A stretch of DNA of 64,000 nt. Origin: Ustilaginoidea virens. Its lineage: Eukaryota > Ascomycota > Sordariomycetes > Hypocreales > Clavicipitaceae. A program made the position numbers and the translations under genes. Shown here piece after piece: positions 33,635 through 45,259 of this stretch; within the stretch, counting starts at the first letter, position 1; every line of letters begins with the position of its first letter. The notes beneath the pieces were generated by a model that made no database searches, was not told the DNA's origin, and saw nothing but the letters and a program-made list of their open reading frames with translations. Where the stretch lies: positions 1,922,001 through 1,986,000 of the forward strand of contig NC_057320.1 in assembly GCF_000687475.1 (NCBI RefSeq), in the 5' to 3' direction.

Positions 33635-34102
33635 CTATAACCAACCGAGGTTGGGAGACAACACCTCACGACTCATTTGATGTCTGCTGCTGAGGACGGC
33701 ACAGGGTAAAGAGAAAAGCAAGCCACAGGGTACCTGCGCCGCCTATCCCACCACCAAGTCCACTTCTGAGCGAGGGGCAAGTGGAAGGAGGTCGATTGGG
33801 TGGGATGGAGGGGGGGGTTATGAAAAAAAAAAAAGACGAAAAAAAAAAGACAAAACACTGCAAAACAGGGTAAATAAAGCTCGGAAAAAATAAATAAAAT
33901 ATCGGTGACTCAACCCGGACAAAAGCACCCAAGCACCCAAGCACCCCGCCATCCCCCCCCCCCCCTCTCCTACCTTTCCCCAATCAAACATCACCGCCAC
34001 TCTTGGACGGACTCGACTCACTCCACGCCGTTGCTTGGATTAACGCCCGCTAAGCTGGCCTCTCCGCCGAGGCATTGAGCATCGAGAAACATCCCCTTCG
34101 CG

Positions 34103-36119
34103 ATGCCTACCATATCTGTTGACAAGTACAGGCTCTTCGAAGCTCTCGGCAACAGGTACCGCCTCCTCATCCCTCCCTTCCCTTCCTTCCCTCCTCCCCC
34201 CCCCGATAACCGACTGCCCTTGTCCACATGGCTCATCACTGCGCAGCTTTACCAAGCCAGAATTCGAGGACATTTGCTTCGAGTATGGCATCGAGCTCGA
34301 CGAAGACACCGAGGACCAGGAACGGCCCATTGTGGACGGGAAGCAGGAGCCTCCTCAACTGAAAATCGAAATCGGAGCCAATCGCTACGACATGCTGTGC
34401 TTCGAAGGCATTGCCCTCAACCTAAACATCTTTCTCGGCCGTGTCAGCCCTCCAAAGTACCGCGTTGTCGAGCCCAAGGATGCAACGACCCAAGTCATCA
34501 AGGTTTCACCCGACACCACAAAGGTCCGACCTTTTGTCTCTGGCGCCGTGCTGCGCAATATCAAATTCACCCAAGACAGATACGACTCCTTCATCTCCCT
34601 GCAAGACAAGCTTCATCAGAACTTGGCCCGCAACCGAACGCTCGTCTCCATGGGCACACACGATCTTGATACCATCCAAGGGCCCTTCACCTACGAAGCG
34701 CTACCGCCCAAAGACATCAAGTTCATCCCTCTCAATCAGACAAAGGAAATGGACGGTCAAGAGCTCATGGCCTTTTACGACGGCGACAAGCATCTGGGCC
34801 GTTATCTACACATCATCCGCGACGCCCCAGTCTATCCAGTCATTTACGATGCCAACCGGACCGTCTGCTCACTCCCTCCCATCATCAATGGCGAACACTC
34901 CAAAATCACAACCAACACCACCAACGTCTTCATCGAAATCACCGCCACGGATCTGACAAAGCTGCAGATTGTCACCGACGTACTTGTCACCATGTTTTCC
35001 GAATACGTCGACCAACCTTTCACCGTGGAGCCAGTCAAGATCGTTTCGGACCATAACAACTTGACTCGCGTCACCCCGACTCTCGAGCCTCGAGTCGCTT
35101 ACGCCGAGGTCGATTATCTCAACAGCTGCACGGGCTTGACCGAGTCCCCCGAGAGCCTCTGCAAGCTTCTCACCAAGATGGCCTACGTTTCCAAACCATC
35201 AGACACGGATCCCAACTTGCTCGAGGTGCAGATCCCACCTACTCGCGCCGATGTCTTGCATCAATGCGACATTATGGAGGATCTCGCCGTGTGCTACGGC
35301 TTCAATAAGCTTCCGCGCACTGCCCCTACCCGAAGCGCTACCATCGGAGCCCCATTGAAAATCAACAAGCTGGCTGATGTTGTTCGAATGGAGGCGGCTA
35401 TGGCCGGCTGGAGTGAAGTAATGCCGCTCATCCTGTGCAGCCATGACGAGAACTTTGCCTGGTTGAATCGCCGGGATGATGGCAAGACGGCAGTTCGACT
35501 TGCCAACCCCAAAACCCAGGAATACCAAATTGTCCGCACCTCTCTGCTGCCTGGTCTCCTCAAGACGATACGCGAAAACAAAGGGCATGCCGTTCCCTTC
35601 AAAATATTTGAAACCTCAGACGTGACGTTCAAGGACGAGTCTGCTGAGCGCAAAGCTCGCAACCAACGCCACTTTGCGGCTGCCTACTGCGGCAAATCCA
35701 GCGGTTTCGAAGTCGTCCACGGCCTGCTCGACCGCATCTTGGCCATGCTTCGCACCGCTTTCATCGCCCACGACGAAGGCTTGTCCGCCGGAAAGAGCAT
35801 CGACTACCAAGTCAAAGAAAGCCCCAGCAAGGCTGACGGCTACTGGATCGAGGAGCTCGACGAAGGCACCTTTTTCCCCGGACACGGTGCTTCGGTGCAC
35901 TTGCGTTTGGCGGGCAAGGACCGGCGCATCGGCGAGTTTGGCATCATCCACCCGACCGTGTTGGAAAAGTTTGACCTGAGGTGCGTTGGCCATGAACTGC
36001 GTCAACTTATTCTCTCTGTCTGATTTCGCGGAGAGACGCCTTGACGCATTGTTTGCTAACGCAGTAGTATCAGATACCCCGTCAGCACGCTCGAGATAGA
36101 TCTCGGGGTGTTGTTATAG
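34103..36119 (+). CDS. FRS1: Phenylalanyl-tRNA synthetase beta subunit, cytosolic
   Basis: Beta chain of the alpha2-beta2 enzyme that charges tRNA-Phe; it carries the editing and tRNA-binding modules. Exons: 34103..34155, 34247..35980, 36074..36119; 1,833 bases, 610 residues (yeast about 595). Splicing rebuilds ALGNSFTKPEFEDICFEYGIELDE. The eukaryotic B1 domain (IEIGANRYDMLCFEGIALNL), the B3/B4 editing domain (VYPVIYDANRTVCSLPPIIN), the B5 domain (PTRADVLHQCDIMEDLAVCYGFNKL) and the catalytic-like C-terminal fold (NPKTQEYQIVRTSLLPGLL; GEFGIIHPTVLEKF) occur in order. The last exon encodes YPVSTLEIDLGVLL. Two acceptors nine bases apart at the last intron (AG ending at 36064 and at 36073) are both in frame; the downstream one gives the family sequence FDLRYPVSTLE. 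Confidence 0.97.
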
Positions 36120-37035
36120 ATTCCGACCCCGGTTCCAGAAAGCTCTCGACGGAAAACAAGATTTGTGGAAGCAAAGAATTTCCCATATAGGCAAACCCGA
36201 AATGGTTCGTTCGACTCTGGGCAGACACGGCACGACCAACCCCCCCCTTTCCCCCCCCCCCTTTTTTTACAAAAAAAAAGAGAATAGATCCCCAATAAAC
36301 AAATGTAAAAGCGCTACAAACGGTTCGACCTGGTTAGCATTAGCACAGCCCAGGATATTCCATGACACTTGAGTGGCGGACTGCATGTTTCGGAAGGCAT
36401 GATCGACACTTTTCCATGATTCTACATATCCTCCTTGGCCCATGCAGCAACGTAGATGTTTTGGATGCCGTCCCTGCCATCGACCTTTTACAAGCACCCT
36501 CAGTCAATTCGTGATTCCAATCACTTGACATGACCATGCCCGTCCCGATCCCCGCCGCATCCCTCCAGTCCAATACGTCGCTTTGTCTGACTGACTGTAC
36601 ATATGCTGTGGTCCGTCGTCGTCTAATCTGCGCTGGGAAGTGCCCGACGACTGTCTGGTTGACTATCTGGCCATGGCCCAGATACCGCAGCAATGGGAAA
36701 GTAATATGCAAACTAAAAGGACGAAGAAAAAAGCATTGCCGTCGCCAACAAAGATGATTCTTCCAGGCAATAATTCCCCGGGGGGGGGCTCAAAGAAAGG
36801 AAAAAAAAAAAGAAAAAAAAAAGGCCCCAACCGCAACTGATAACCGCCTCTTGGGGTGCGGTGCAGCTAGCTTGATCAGTATTGGACAAGAGGGCGGGAC
36901 CCGTCATTTACAAAATCCGTCGGCGAAATGGCATGAGGAACGGTCAAAGGTCGCCGAGTACCGTGGAAGTGGGTGTTTACCGTCTCATCACGCCCGGTCT
37001 CGGGGGGCTTGTTCAGCAAGCACCTGGTTGGCCCT
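36120..37035. other. Convergent intergenic region FRS1/YMR1
   Basis: About 900 bases between two stop codons. C, A and G runs occur near 36240-36290 and 36779-36825. The last 200 bases before the YMR1 stop are compositionally plain. No gene seen. Confidence 0.5.
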
Positions 37036-39450
37036 CTATGTCATCTCGCGCATGTCTTCCTCCTGATGTGACGGCGGCATCGCAGACGCTGACCCGTCAG
37101 CGCGACCAGCGGGGTCACGCATCGCTTTGCCTATGCCGAGACCCTGCAGACCATCCCTGATGGCGGCAAACGCGCTCGCGCTGTCGGCGGAGGCGCTGTG
37201 GCGTAGGGAGGCTTGCCTTGTCTCGGGCGTCAGGGTTTGGTGCGCTGTTTCTCCTGCCGTCAGCACGGAATGGCTGTTGATCAAGCCCGGCGGCGGCGTT
37301 GTCCCTGAAGCAGAGCGCAAGACGGACCGGGGCCCGGGGGACTCCTTCAGACTTGAAACTGCCGCGTGCCGTCCGCTTTCGGCGGCGGCGGCGGCATCCA
37401 AAGCCCCGTTCATCTCATCGTCGGTACGGCCAAAAACTTGATGCCACCATCGGATATCCTTCAAGTTTGGCAGCAGGATCCTCTCCTTGCCGATGACCCG
37501 GTCGTTTACGGCCGGGTCAAAGTCTGGATTTCTGAACTCTTGTCTTCGGCAGAGGAAATAGTCCCAGACCGATGAGGTTCTCTCACCGACTCTGGCTTCC
37601 TTTCTCTGCTTTTCGGAGTTGTAAAGAAACGTTCCGTATTGGCAAGAGTAAAGATGGTAGAGCAGACGACGCAAAAACCGCTCGTTGTATTCGAAGCGCG
37701 CAGGGTGCTGTCGCAGCAGCTGATACACGCAGTCGAGGAACTGGTGGAAGACTGGGCTCACCATCTTGGGCGTCGTGGCCTCGTCGTCGACGACTTTTCC
37801 GGAAGCAACCTCACTGACTGTCGCCAAGTCGGCCTCTTCCTTGCTCGGGTTGAAGAAGCGCCTGGCACCGGAAAGAACGTTTTGCAGGGCATCGTTGCGG
37901 CCATCGGTTTCTCCCGGCTGGACCTTGGACCCGGCCAAGGCGTCCCTCTGTACGGAGAACCAGTCCTCGTGGTTCAGGTGCCCGGAGCGCAGCCTAAACA
38001 TGTGGCCAAACGATAGCCAGTCCTTCTCCACCAGGACGATGAAACCGTCCATGGTCCTGAAGTAAGGGTCCAGCATGATCTGCGCCAGGGCGCTCAGCTG
38101 GCTCGTACGGTCCCATCCGTCCGAGCAATGTATCAGAACGTGCGAGTGCTTGATGCCTATCCTGCGAGCAATGATTGCCGACCCGTCCAGGACGTCGTGG
38201 ATGTGCCGCAGCCAGCCGCTCTGATGCAGAAGCTCTCGATTAGCCGGCAGGGGGGAGATGTCGGCGTCTTTGAGCGCTTCAACCACTTTATTCAGTGAGT
38301 TACGCATGACATGGATATTCTCAATGCTAAGAAAAGACTTGGTGGCAAACTTGTACTTGTCCATGTTCTCGGATCCCATGCCTTGTACCTGATTTACCAT
38401 GGCGTTGATTGTCGGACGAGCGTCCACAATCATGTTGGTTTGTTGCCGCCCATACACTCTGGTCTCACCGGTCTCTTCATCATAAATGGCCGCATATCGA
38501 GATGTCGGCTCATCTTCGAATCGCTCCATCTCCGACAGGTTTGAACCTTGCCAGCCCCCGTCCAGAGACTCCTGCTGGCTGGTGGGGTGCGTAGACTCCT
38601 CCGAGCCGCCCGGCATCCAAGCAGAAAAGGAGGCAGCAACAAGTCTCTCGTCTTGCACGTTTGTCTTCCTGGTGATGCCGGCAAGAGGTTGCGAACTCCT
38701 GGTAATGGTGCAATTGTTGACCGGATGAAGATAGGACAAGACGGGGATTCGGTTTCTGGAACGAAATTCCCGAGCGTACTTGAGGACGTTATCCGAGATC
38801 TTGGACGGAACGACCAAAACACCAGGGTAGCTATCGCAGAAGGAGTAATCGTGATTGATGTGGGTGATTCTCCAGCCCTTGTCAGGCAGCTTTTCGCTGA
38901 TTCCTTGCCTGCGAAACTCTGCTTTTGGATCGTAAAACTCCCATCCGTTCATTTCCTTTTCATTCCGCAGCGGTTTATGGCTGAAAGCGTAGAGTTTCTC
39001 GACGGTTCCCAGTCTGCAGGTTCGAAATTTGATAAACTCAAACGCCGTCCGGGCAACATCGTTGTCTGCGAAGTTGAACGTGACAAAGGTGAAATCGCGA
39101 CATCGGATGCGGATGGATGGTGACTGTCGAGAGGCAGGGGGGGTCGGTCGAAGAGCGCAGTATGACAGGATCGGGTAGGTCAGCCATCGCTCTCTCATCC
39201 TGGGAGAGAGGGAAGAATCTGAACCAGAGCCTTGGGGCGACTGCTGCGGCTGTATGGGGGCGCAGAAAACCATGTGGTAATCGGTGAGTCGCAAGGTACC
39301 GGTGACGGCGTGGCCGCCATATATACCTTGAACATTGTCGATTACCTGTCGAGTTTCATGGACGAGGAGGGTGTCAACTCTTGTTAGAGCTGTACGAGGC
39401 TATACAATGACGGTGATGAGACCGTGCCCACGCACCTGCTTGGCCTCCAT
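37036..39450 (-). CDS. YMR1: Myotubularin-type phosphoinositide 3-phosphatase
   Basis: Removes the 3-phosphate of PI3P (and PI(3,5)P2) on endosomal and vacuolar membranes. Proposed exons 39450..39432 and 39389..37036; 2,373 bases, 790 residues. The N-terminus is a PH-GRAM domain (VTGTLRLTDYHMVFCAPI...). The inactive-looking linker and catalytic core follow: GWEFYDPKAEFRRQGI, WRITHINHDYSFCDSYPGVLVVP, TINAMVNQVQGMG, and the Cys-x5-Arg signature HCSDGWDRTSQ with catalytic Cys at about residue 428 (codon 38127). Downstream come FLDCVYQLLRQHPARFEYNERFLRRLLYHLYS and a Ser/Thr/Ala-rich tail. The tiny first exon (MEAKQV) is inferred: it is the only nearby ATG whose splice keeps the GRAM frame, with donor GTGGGC, which is weak. 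The rest is one uninterrupted exon. Confidence 0.9.
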
Positions 39451-40913
39451 TCTGTGTTTAGCGCACGAGCGATTTTCCGATACGGAGTCCCAGGATGAAA
39501 ATGGGCTGCGAGGTGACGGAATCCGGTGGGAAGGTGCATCAGCAGCGGCTACTGTTGGATCGGCCCCAACTTTGTCATCCGTGATGGGGGGGGATTTTCT
39601 TGAAAGGCGTCAGTTGAGCGAGACACACAGAGGTAGCTAACAAGACTCACGTACAGGGAGGGTTTCGTCGCAGCTGGCTGATGTGAGAGTCTTGAGAGAG
39701 AGAGAGAGAGAGAGAGATGAAGACGTGGGTTTTATGATTCCATTATAATAATACACGGAGAAGCTGAACACGAGTTCCCATCAGCCTGCTGAGTCGTTGG
39801 CCGGTTCTCGGTAGAGACAGGAGATGAGTGACGGACGGCCTGGATGTTGTGGCGTTGGCGTTCAGATCACAAGCCAAACCAAGCCAAGCCAAGCTAAGCC
39901 AGAGCACCAGTCTGGGTCGAGATGAATCTGATGATCAGCACGGATTGGGCGGGGCGGGGTGGACGAGCGTCGAAGACGTCAGGCGTTGCTTCCCTGGGGG
40001 CTGCCTAGCGCCGCGCCTTGTCGGAGGACGTGCTGCAGCGGGGCACGCGAGTGACAGACACCAGGACACTTGGCTTCGACCGCCGTCCATCTGGGCATCG
40101 CGGTTGTGTGTATGGGGCACGGGCTCGTGGTATCGAACTAGGCGTGGAAAGACGGAAGAAAGATTGCCCCATGAGCTCTGGAATCTATCCCAGTTCTGAT
40201 GTTGCTTGGAATCCTGGCTTTGCCGTGCGGGTGTTGGGTGTTGGGCGAGATGCGCTCTACCCAGGCACTAATCCTCGGGTACCTGGCTTCCAAGGTAAGA
40301 GGCAGCTTTAGGTAGGTACCTAGGCTAGGTAGTCTCCATCGCAGCAGCAGAAAGGTTGCAGCATTTGTTTTCCAATTCCGACATGTTGATACAATAATAA
40401 CGTTAGGTCACCGACAGAAGGCTACCTTGGGTAATTTAGGTACCGAGGCTCCGCTTGGCCAGCACCCCTGCCCGGTGATCTGCCTGCCGTTTTGCATACG
40501 GTACATAGGTGGCAGTACAAGCCAAGCCACCCTACCTGCCCGGGCAGGTACATCCACAGTACGAGGCTACGAGCGGGGCATGACAAAGGACTCGGACCCT
40601 TAACACACAACACAGAAAAAAAAAAAAAGGAAAAAAAAAAATAAGGAAGAAAATGACACTTTGTGCAAGTTGCAGTGCAAGTTGCAGTGCAAGCGCAAGT
40701 GCAGGCTTAGGGCTCCAACCCCACATCCGAATTTCAGGAACCGAACGAACGAACCATTGCGAGGCCCCTCTTTGCACCCGTCGACGACCGACACATCGCG
40801 AACCGAGTCGATTCTCAAACCCCCCCCCGTCGAGAACCCGTGCTGTTCGACCGCCGTCTTTTTCTTTCTTCGCCCTTTCACGCATCCCAACACCCTCTTT
40901 TGCCGCAGTCAAG
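39451..40913. promoter_or_regulatory. Divergent intergenic region YMR1/RPS3
   Basis: About 1.5 kb. A (GA)n run of about 24 bases lies near 39693-39716. AGGTACCT at 40314-40321, TAGGTACC near 40438 and an 18-base perfect palindrome at 40533-40550 lie within 600 bases of the RPS3 ATG. An A-rich run at 40615-40642 precedes GTTGCAGTGCAA repeats (40667-40700). Pyrimidine-rich DNA leads into the RPS3 start. No gene. Confidence 0.55.
40533..40550. promoter_or_regulatory. 18-base perfect palindrome upstream of RPS3
   Basis: TACCTGCCCGGGCAGGTA is a perfect inverted repeat without spacer, about 365 bases upstream of the RPS3 start. It could be a site for a dimeric regulator. No factor can be assigned. 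Confidence 0.4.
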
Positions 40914-41937
40914 ATGGCTCATCCCGGATCCCAGATGTGAGTGTTTACCCAAAACCTACCTGCCCTCTTGGCCCGCCTGCCCTCCGATTTTTCCGTCGTC
41001 ACGCGGCTTCCTGGCAAAGCCCGCATTGTGCCAATGCCCCCCCTTCCCCCATCCCCGAAGGAGGGCGGGGGAGGGGGAAGGGAACAACGGCTGAAGGAAA
41101 ATCCTCTCGATGGCCAGTGTGCACCGCACCTGTTCCGACAGAAAAAGGCGAGTGCGTTTTGCTGACTTGCACGTGTGCTGCTGCAGCTCCAAGCGAAGAA
41201 AGTTCGTCGCCGACGGCGTCTTCTACGCCGAGCTCAACGAGTTCTTCCAACGAGAGCTCGCCGAGGAGGGCTACTCGGGCGTCGAGGTCCGCGTAACCCC
41301 CACCGTCACCGACATCATCATCCGCGCCACCCAGACCCAGGAAGTTCTCGGCGAGCAGGGCCGCCGCATCCGCGAGCTCACCTCGCTGATCCAGAAGCGC
41401 TTCAAGTTCCCCGAGAACTCGGTCTCGCTGTACGCCGCCAAGGTCCAGAACCGCGGCCTCTCCGCCGTCGCCCAGTGCGAGTCCCTCCGCTACAAGCTCC
41501 TCAACGGCCTGGCCGTCCGCCGCGCCTGCTACGGCGTCCTCCGCTTCATCATGGAGTCCGGCGCCAAGGGTTGCGAGGTCGTCGTCTCGGGCAAGCTCCG
41601 CGCTGCCCGCGCCAAGTCCATGAAGTTCACCGACGGCTTCATGATCCACTCCGGCCAGCCTGCCAAGGACTTCATCGACACGGCTACCCGCCACGTCCTG
41701 CTCCGCCAGGGTGTCCTGGGCATCAAGGTCAAGATCATGCGTGGCTCTGATCCTGACGGCAAGGCCGGCCCCCAAAAGTCGCTCCCCGACGCCGTCACCA
41801 TCTTCGATCCCAAGGAGGAGCAGGCCGTTCTTCAGCCCGTCAGCCAAGACTACGGTGCCAAGGCCGCCGCCGCCCAAGCCAGCCAAGACGCTCGCGTTGC
41901 CGAGCAGGAAGGCGAGGTAGCCGAGGCTCAGCAATAA
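40914..41937 (+). CDS. RPS3: 40S ribosomal protein S3 (uS3)
   Basis: Small-subunit protein at the mRNA entry channel. Exons 40914..40936 and 41187..41937; 774 bases, 257 residues. The 23-base first exon encodes MAHPGSQI; splicing gives [21 protein letters not shown]. The KH domain is present ([31 protein letters not shown] region with the GEQGRRI loop), followed by the C-terminal domain ([47 protein letters not shown]). The tail is Ala/Gln/Glu-rich. Codon use is strongly biased to C-ending codons, as expected for a highly expressed gene. A single 250-base intron right after the start is typical of fungal ribosomal protein genes. Confidence 0.98.
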
Positions 41938-43248
41938 ACGAGGAAGAGACCATGTCGGGGCGGGAGGAGGAAAGAAGCGATGTGATCGATATTCTCCATG
42001 GGTTGGAAGAAAAGAAGAACCGGACAGTCAGCGACGGTGAGGAAACGAAGCTATCGGGACAAATATGTCTTTTCCAAGGCGTCAATTGATCTTAGTTATA
42101 TGCGTCAAAGTGCGGGGGTTTTGCAAGGTTTCATCCTGTTTTTTTTTTTTTGTAAAATGGTAGGCCACGCCATGAAAAGAGAATGAGACCAGAGCATCTG
42201 ATGAAACAAGTTCTGAGGCCCCCATTGACCAAAGCCAAAGCTAGGATGACGAGCATCACCCCGGGTTTTTCGCCATTGTCATCGCCCTTTAAATGTGAAT
42301 GTTGTGTGTGTCGCCATCGTCGCAGAGCGGAGAGGAAAGCAGCTTGTTGAATTCCACCTTGACAAGGCGGGCCGCCAAGTCCCTAGATCATAGACATGCA
42401 CAGCTTCTCTGCAACCAAAGCACAACCTAGTTGACCAAGCATCTAGGTTTAGTAAAAACTGGGGAAAACATAACCCTAGCCGTCGAGAGATGACTTTGAA
42501 AATCAGCCGAGTCAATTCCCAGTCGTCGACAGAATGAGCTTCCAGAGCCCGCGACCTGCCCAGAACCCATCCGCCCCTACTCTCTGCAAGCATTCCCTGC
42601 CTCTTGGTTTCTATCTCATTAAAAAAAAAAAAAAATGCAGTGCTACTCGTACAAAGAAAAAGAAACGGGTATTTGCTGCCCATAATCGTCGCAATGTACT
42701 CGTTCCCATGCCCAAAGCTCTCATGATGCATTCCCTCTCCAGTACCGCTAATAGAGAAAAGCTGGGGGAGAAAAGGACGTCTCGAATAGGTGATGACATG
42801 GACTCCGGATTAAAAAAAAAAAAATCAAGAAAAATGCCCATAACGCCGAAGCCAAGAAAAGAAAATGTGAGAAAAAAAACTCAGCGGACCCAACGTCCTC
42901 AAATAACCTTTTTTTTTTTTGTGGCTTCTCTCAACGCGCAAATTTCGGAAATGTTGTGTTGCCCCTGTACAACATCGCCTTTTTGCATCAAGATGGTAAT
43001 CAAAGTCATGCAGCAGATATCTGCATGTGTGCGTATCAGAAAGCATCCCACTCCTCCGACTCGAAATGGTCGTGAAATGTCAAGGGTATGGTGGTATAGT
43101 GCTCTAACAAGACACTCTAGAATCGTCAGAAAGACGGCCACAGTGCTGAGAGGATTTAAAAGTCATTTCCGCTGACGCGGATGGTCATTGCGTGTGTAAA
43201 GAGTCGTCAACCGTAAAAATGACGCCAATTGGAAAGATTCTTTGATCT
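41938..43248. other. Convergent intergenic region RPS3/NIPA
   Basis: About 1.3 kb between two stop codons, with scattered A and T runs (42140-42151, 42620-42634, 42811-42824, 42909-42921). The proximal part presumably holds the 3' UTRs. Open frames on both strands have no resemblance to families I know. Confidence 0.5.
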
Positions 43249-45001
43249 TCATCTCTCAGCTGACTTCCGATTTTGCAGCTCAATGGCATTGCTGTGTTCT
43301 TCCTTTTTGCCATTGGGTGCCCCGTTGGAGCGGCCGTCCTCATCGCCACTATCTTCGGCAAGGTCCGTGAGCCCGAAACCTCCGGCCTCCTCTTCATCGT
43401 AGGCCCTAATCAGCCCTTCTCGGTCTCCGTGTTGGCCGCCGAGGCTGTGTCGTGACGGATCGCCGCTCCTTCGGGATTGCATGCTGCGTCGCGTTTGAAA
43501 GCCCGACACCATGTCGGTTGGGGTGGCATCAAACCCTCCCCGCCCGGCAGTGAGTTTTTGGCCGTTTGGATCCGCGCGAGAAAGGTTGAGCAGGTAAACT
43601 CCAGTAAAGGTCACCAGAAAGCCACACAAAAGAGACAGAGTGTTGACAGGGTCGGTGGTGTTGAAACCGCTGAAAAGGATGAAGGAGGCGCAAAGGGTGG
43701 CGGTGGTAAAGGTAACGTAGTAAAGCGGGTTGACGCTTTTCATCCAGTGTACTCTGATCAGTCGTACGCAAAAAAAAGAAGAAGAAAAAAAGGGCCGATA
43801 CTGAAACATGAAAAAAACCGAGAGTAGACGACGCGGAAGCGGCCAAGCCAAACTTACATGTTGGTGGGGAAGGAAGCCAGTGCCTTGTTGAAGTAGTTCA
43901 TCTGCGTAAGGATGCAGACGCCCGTCAATATCATAAAGACATAGGTAGAAGGGTGGCTGAACTGGTTGTTGCCCGCAAAGGTGAGCTTGAGAGCAATGCC
44001 GAAAGCCTTGACAGACATGACTGATATAGAACCGACAGTCGAGCAGATGGATAGGTAGATGAGCGCGTTCTTCTTGCCATATTGCGGGGCGATCTTGTAA
44101 ATCATGAAGACTGCAAAGGAGACTACGGCAATGGAGTAGAGGAGGAAGCCTAGAGCAGTGACAGGGGGGGGTCAGAAGAGGTGGTCCCGAGAATGCCGAT
44201 CAAGGCAATCGATTCCCTTACCCGGCCGAAGAGCGTAGTCTAGGATCTGATCAATGGTCTTTATCTCCTCATCGGGTGGAGCATGGAGGACAATGACGAC
44301 GGCGCCAATGAGGCATATGGCGCTACCTAGTTTGCCCAACGTTCCTAGCTCTTCCTTCAAAAAGTACGACCCAAGAACGGCGCCTATCAGCACGCTGAGA
44401 GCCCCGAGAGGAGTGACGAGGATCGCAGGGGCAAAAGCATAGGCGGCGAAGTTGCAGACTTCACCGATGCCAACTAATCGGTCCCGGAATTAGCGACACA
44501 CGTGCGACGTTGGGGAGGAAGACAACGCACGTGTTGCGATTCCAGCCCACCATAGAGGACTTCTCAAGTAGACGAAGCCATCGCCTTCAAACCCGTGTCT
44601 TTCCTCGGCTTGCATCAGGCCCTTGATAGACGAGCGGAAAGTCAGCGGTCCAAGTGGCCAAAGTCAAGTGGCCAAAGTCGAATGGGAACATCATGTGTAA
44701 GAGCGCTGCCAGGCAAGGAAAGCGAACCTTTTTCGTGATGACAAAACTAGTGCCTTGGCGATGGTCTGTCAGTTCCCGGCGTAAATGGCATCGCACATGG
44801 CTTTGGTGACTAAACTTACCGATAGCCAACGCAGACGACATGGCAAGCGCCAAGCCGATATATCTGTTGCCGTTCGGGTCAGTCAGTACGAGACCACCTC
44901 GCCATTACCATGTGTAGAATGCGAAGTGATTGTGGAGTCTAGCCCTGGGGCCAAGCCGAGACTTTTCAATCACCACTCAAAACGCACTTGTCATCAAGCA
45001 T
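43249..45001 (-). CDS. NIPA-family magnesium transporter (DMT superfamily)
   Basis: Integral membrane protein with about nine helices, of the NIPA/DUF803 family linked to Mg2+ transport at the plasma membrane or endosomes. Exons: 45001..44988, 44863..44820, 44753..44728, 44621..44531, 44473..44222, 44149..43858, 43735..43249; 1,206 bases, 401 residues. Spliced landmarks: MLDDKYIGLALAMSSALAIG, GTSFVITKKGLMQAEERHG, WWAGIAT, GEVCNFAAYAFAPAILVTPLG, SVLIGAVLGSYFLKEELGTLGK, FAVFMIYKIAPQYGKKNALIY, TQMNYFNKALASFPTNIVNPLYYV. The cytosolic C-terminal tail of about 120 residues is Ser/Arg/Asp/Glu-rich and disordered. First exons are very short (14, 44 and 26 bases). Intron 3 starts GTTCGC. All phases agree, so the model is secure despite the tiny exons. 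Confidence 0.94.
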
Positions 45002-45226
45002 AGTTCAATCTTGTTGAATATGAGTCAAGGAAACCAAGGGTTGGAACAGCGGGTGGGACCGCGGGTGGGATACCCAGAGTCAACCGTCCGAAGGAGCCGA
45101 AAGGGCGACTGAAGCCGACAATTGAAGCGCGAATATGGAAAGGAGAGAAAAAGGTTGAAACTGCGGTTGCCCTCAACTCTGATGCGCAGCCGTCGGGATC
45201 GGCCTAGGGGTGAGCGAGGTGCGAGG

Positions 45227-45259
<33 letters not shown>

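Larger units (their letters stand above)
32406..34102. promoter_or_regulatory. Divergent, repeat-rich intergenic region PP2A-A/FRS1
   Basis: About 1.7 kb, the most repetitive stretch of the window. It contains three unrelated tandem arrays (see separate entries), two (AT)n runs (33107-33122, 33218-33242), a run of 16 G at 32983-32998 and A runs near 33825-33850. A short coding-like fragment lies at 33494-33634 on the minus strand. No complete gene. Confidence 0.55.

Noticed and set aside
40999..41934. 311-codon minus-strand frame opposite RPS3
   Set aside because: It arises from the strong C-ending codon bias of RPS3 on the other strand; the plus-strand protein is unmistakable uS3.
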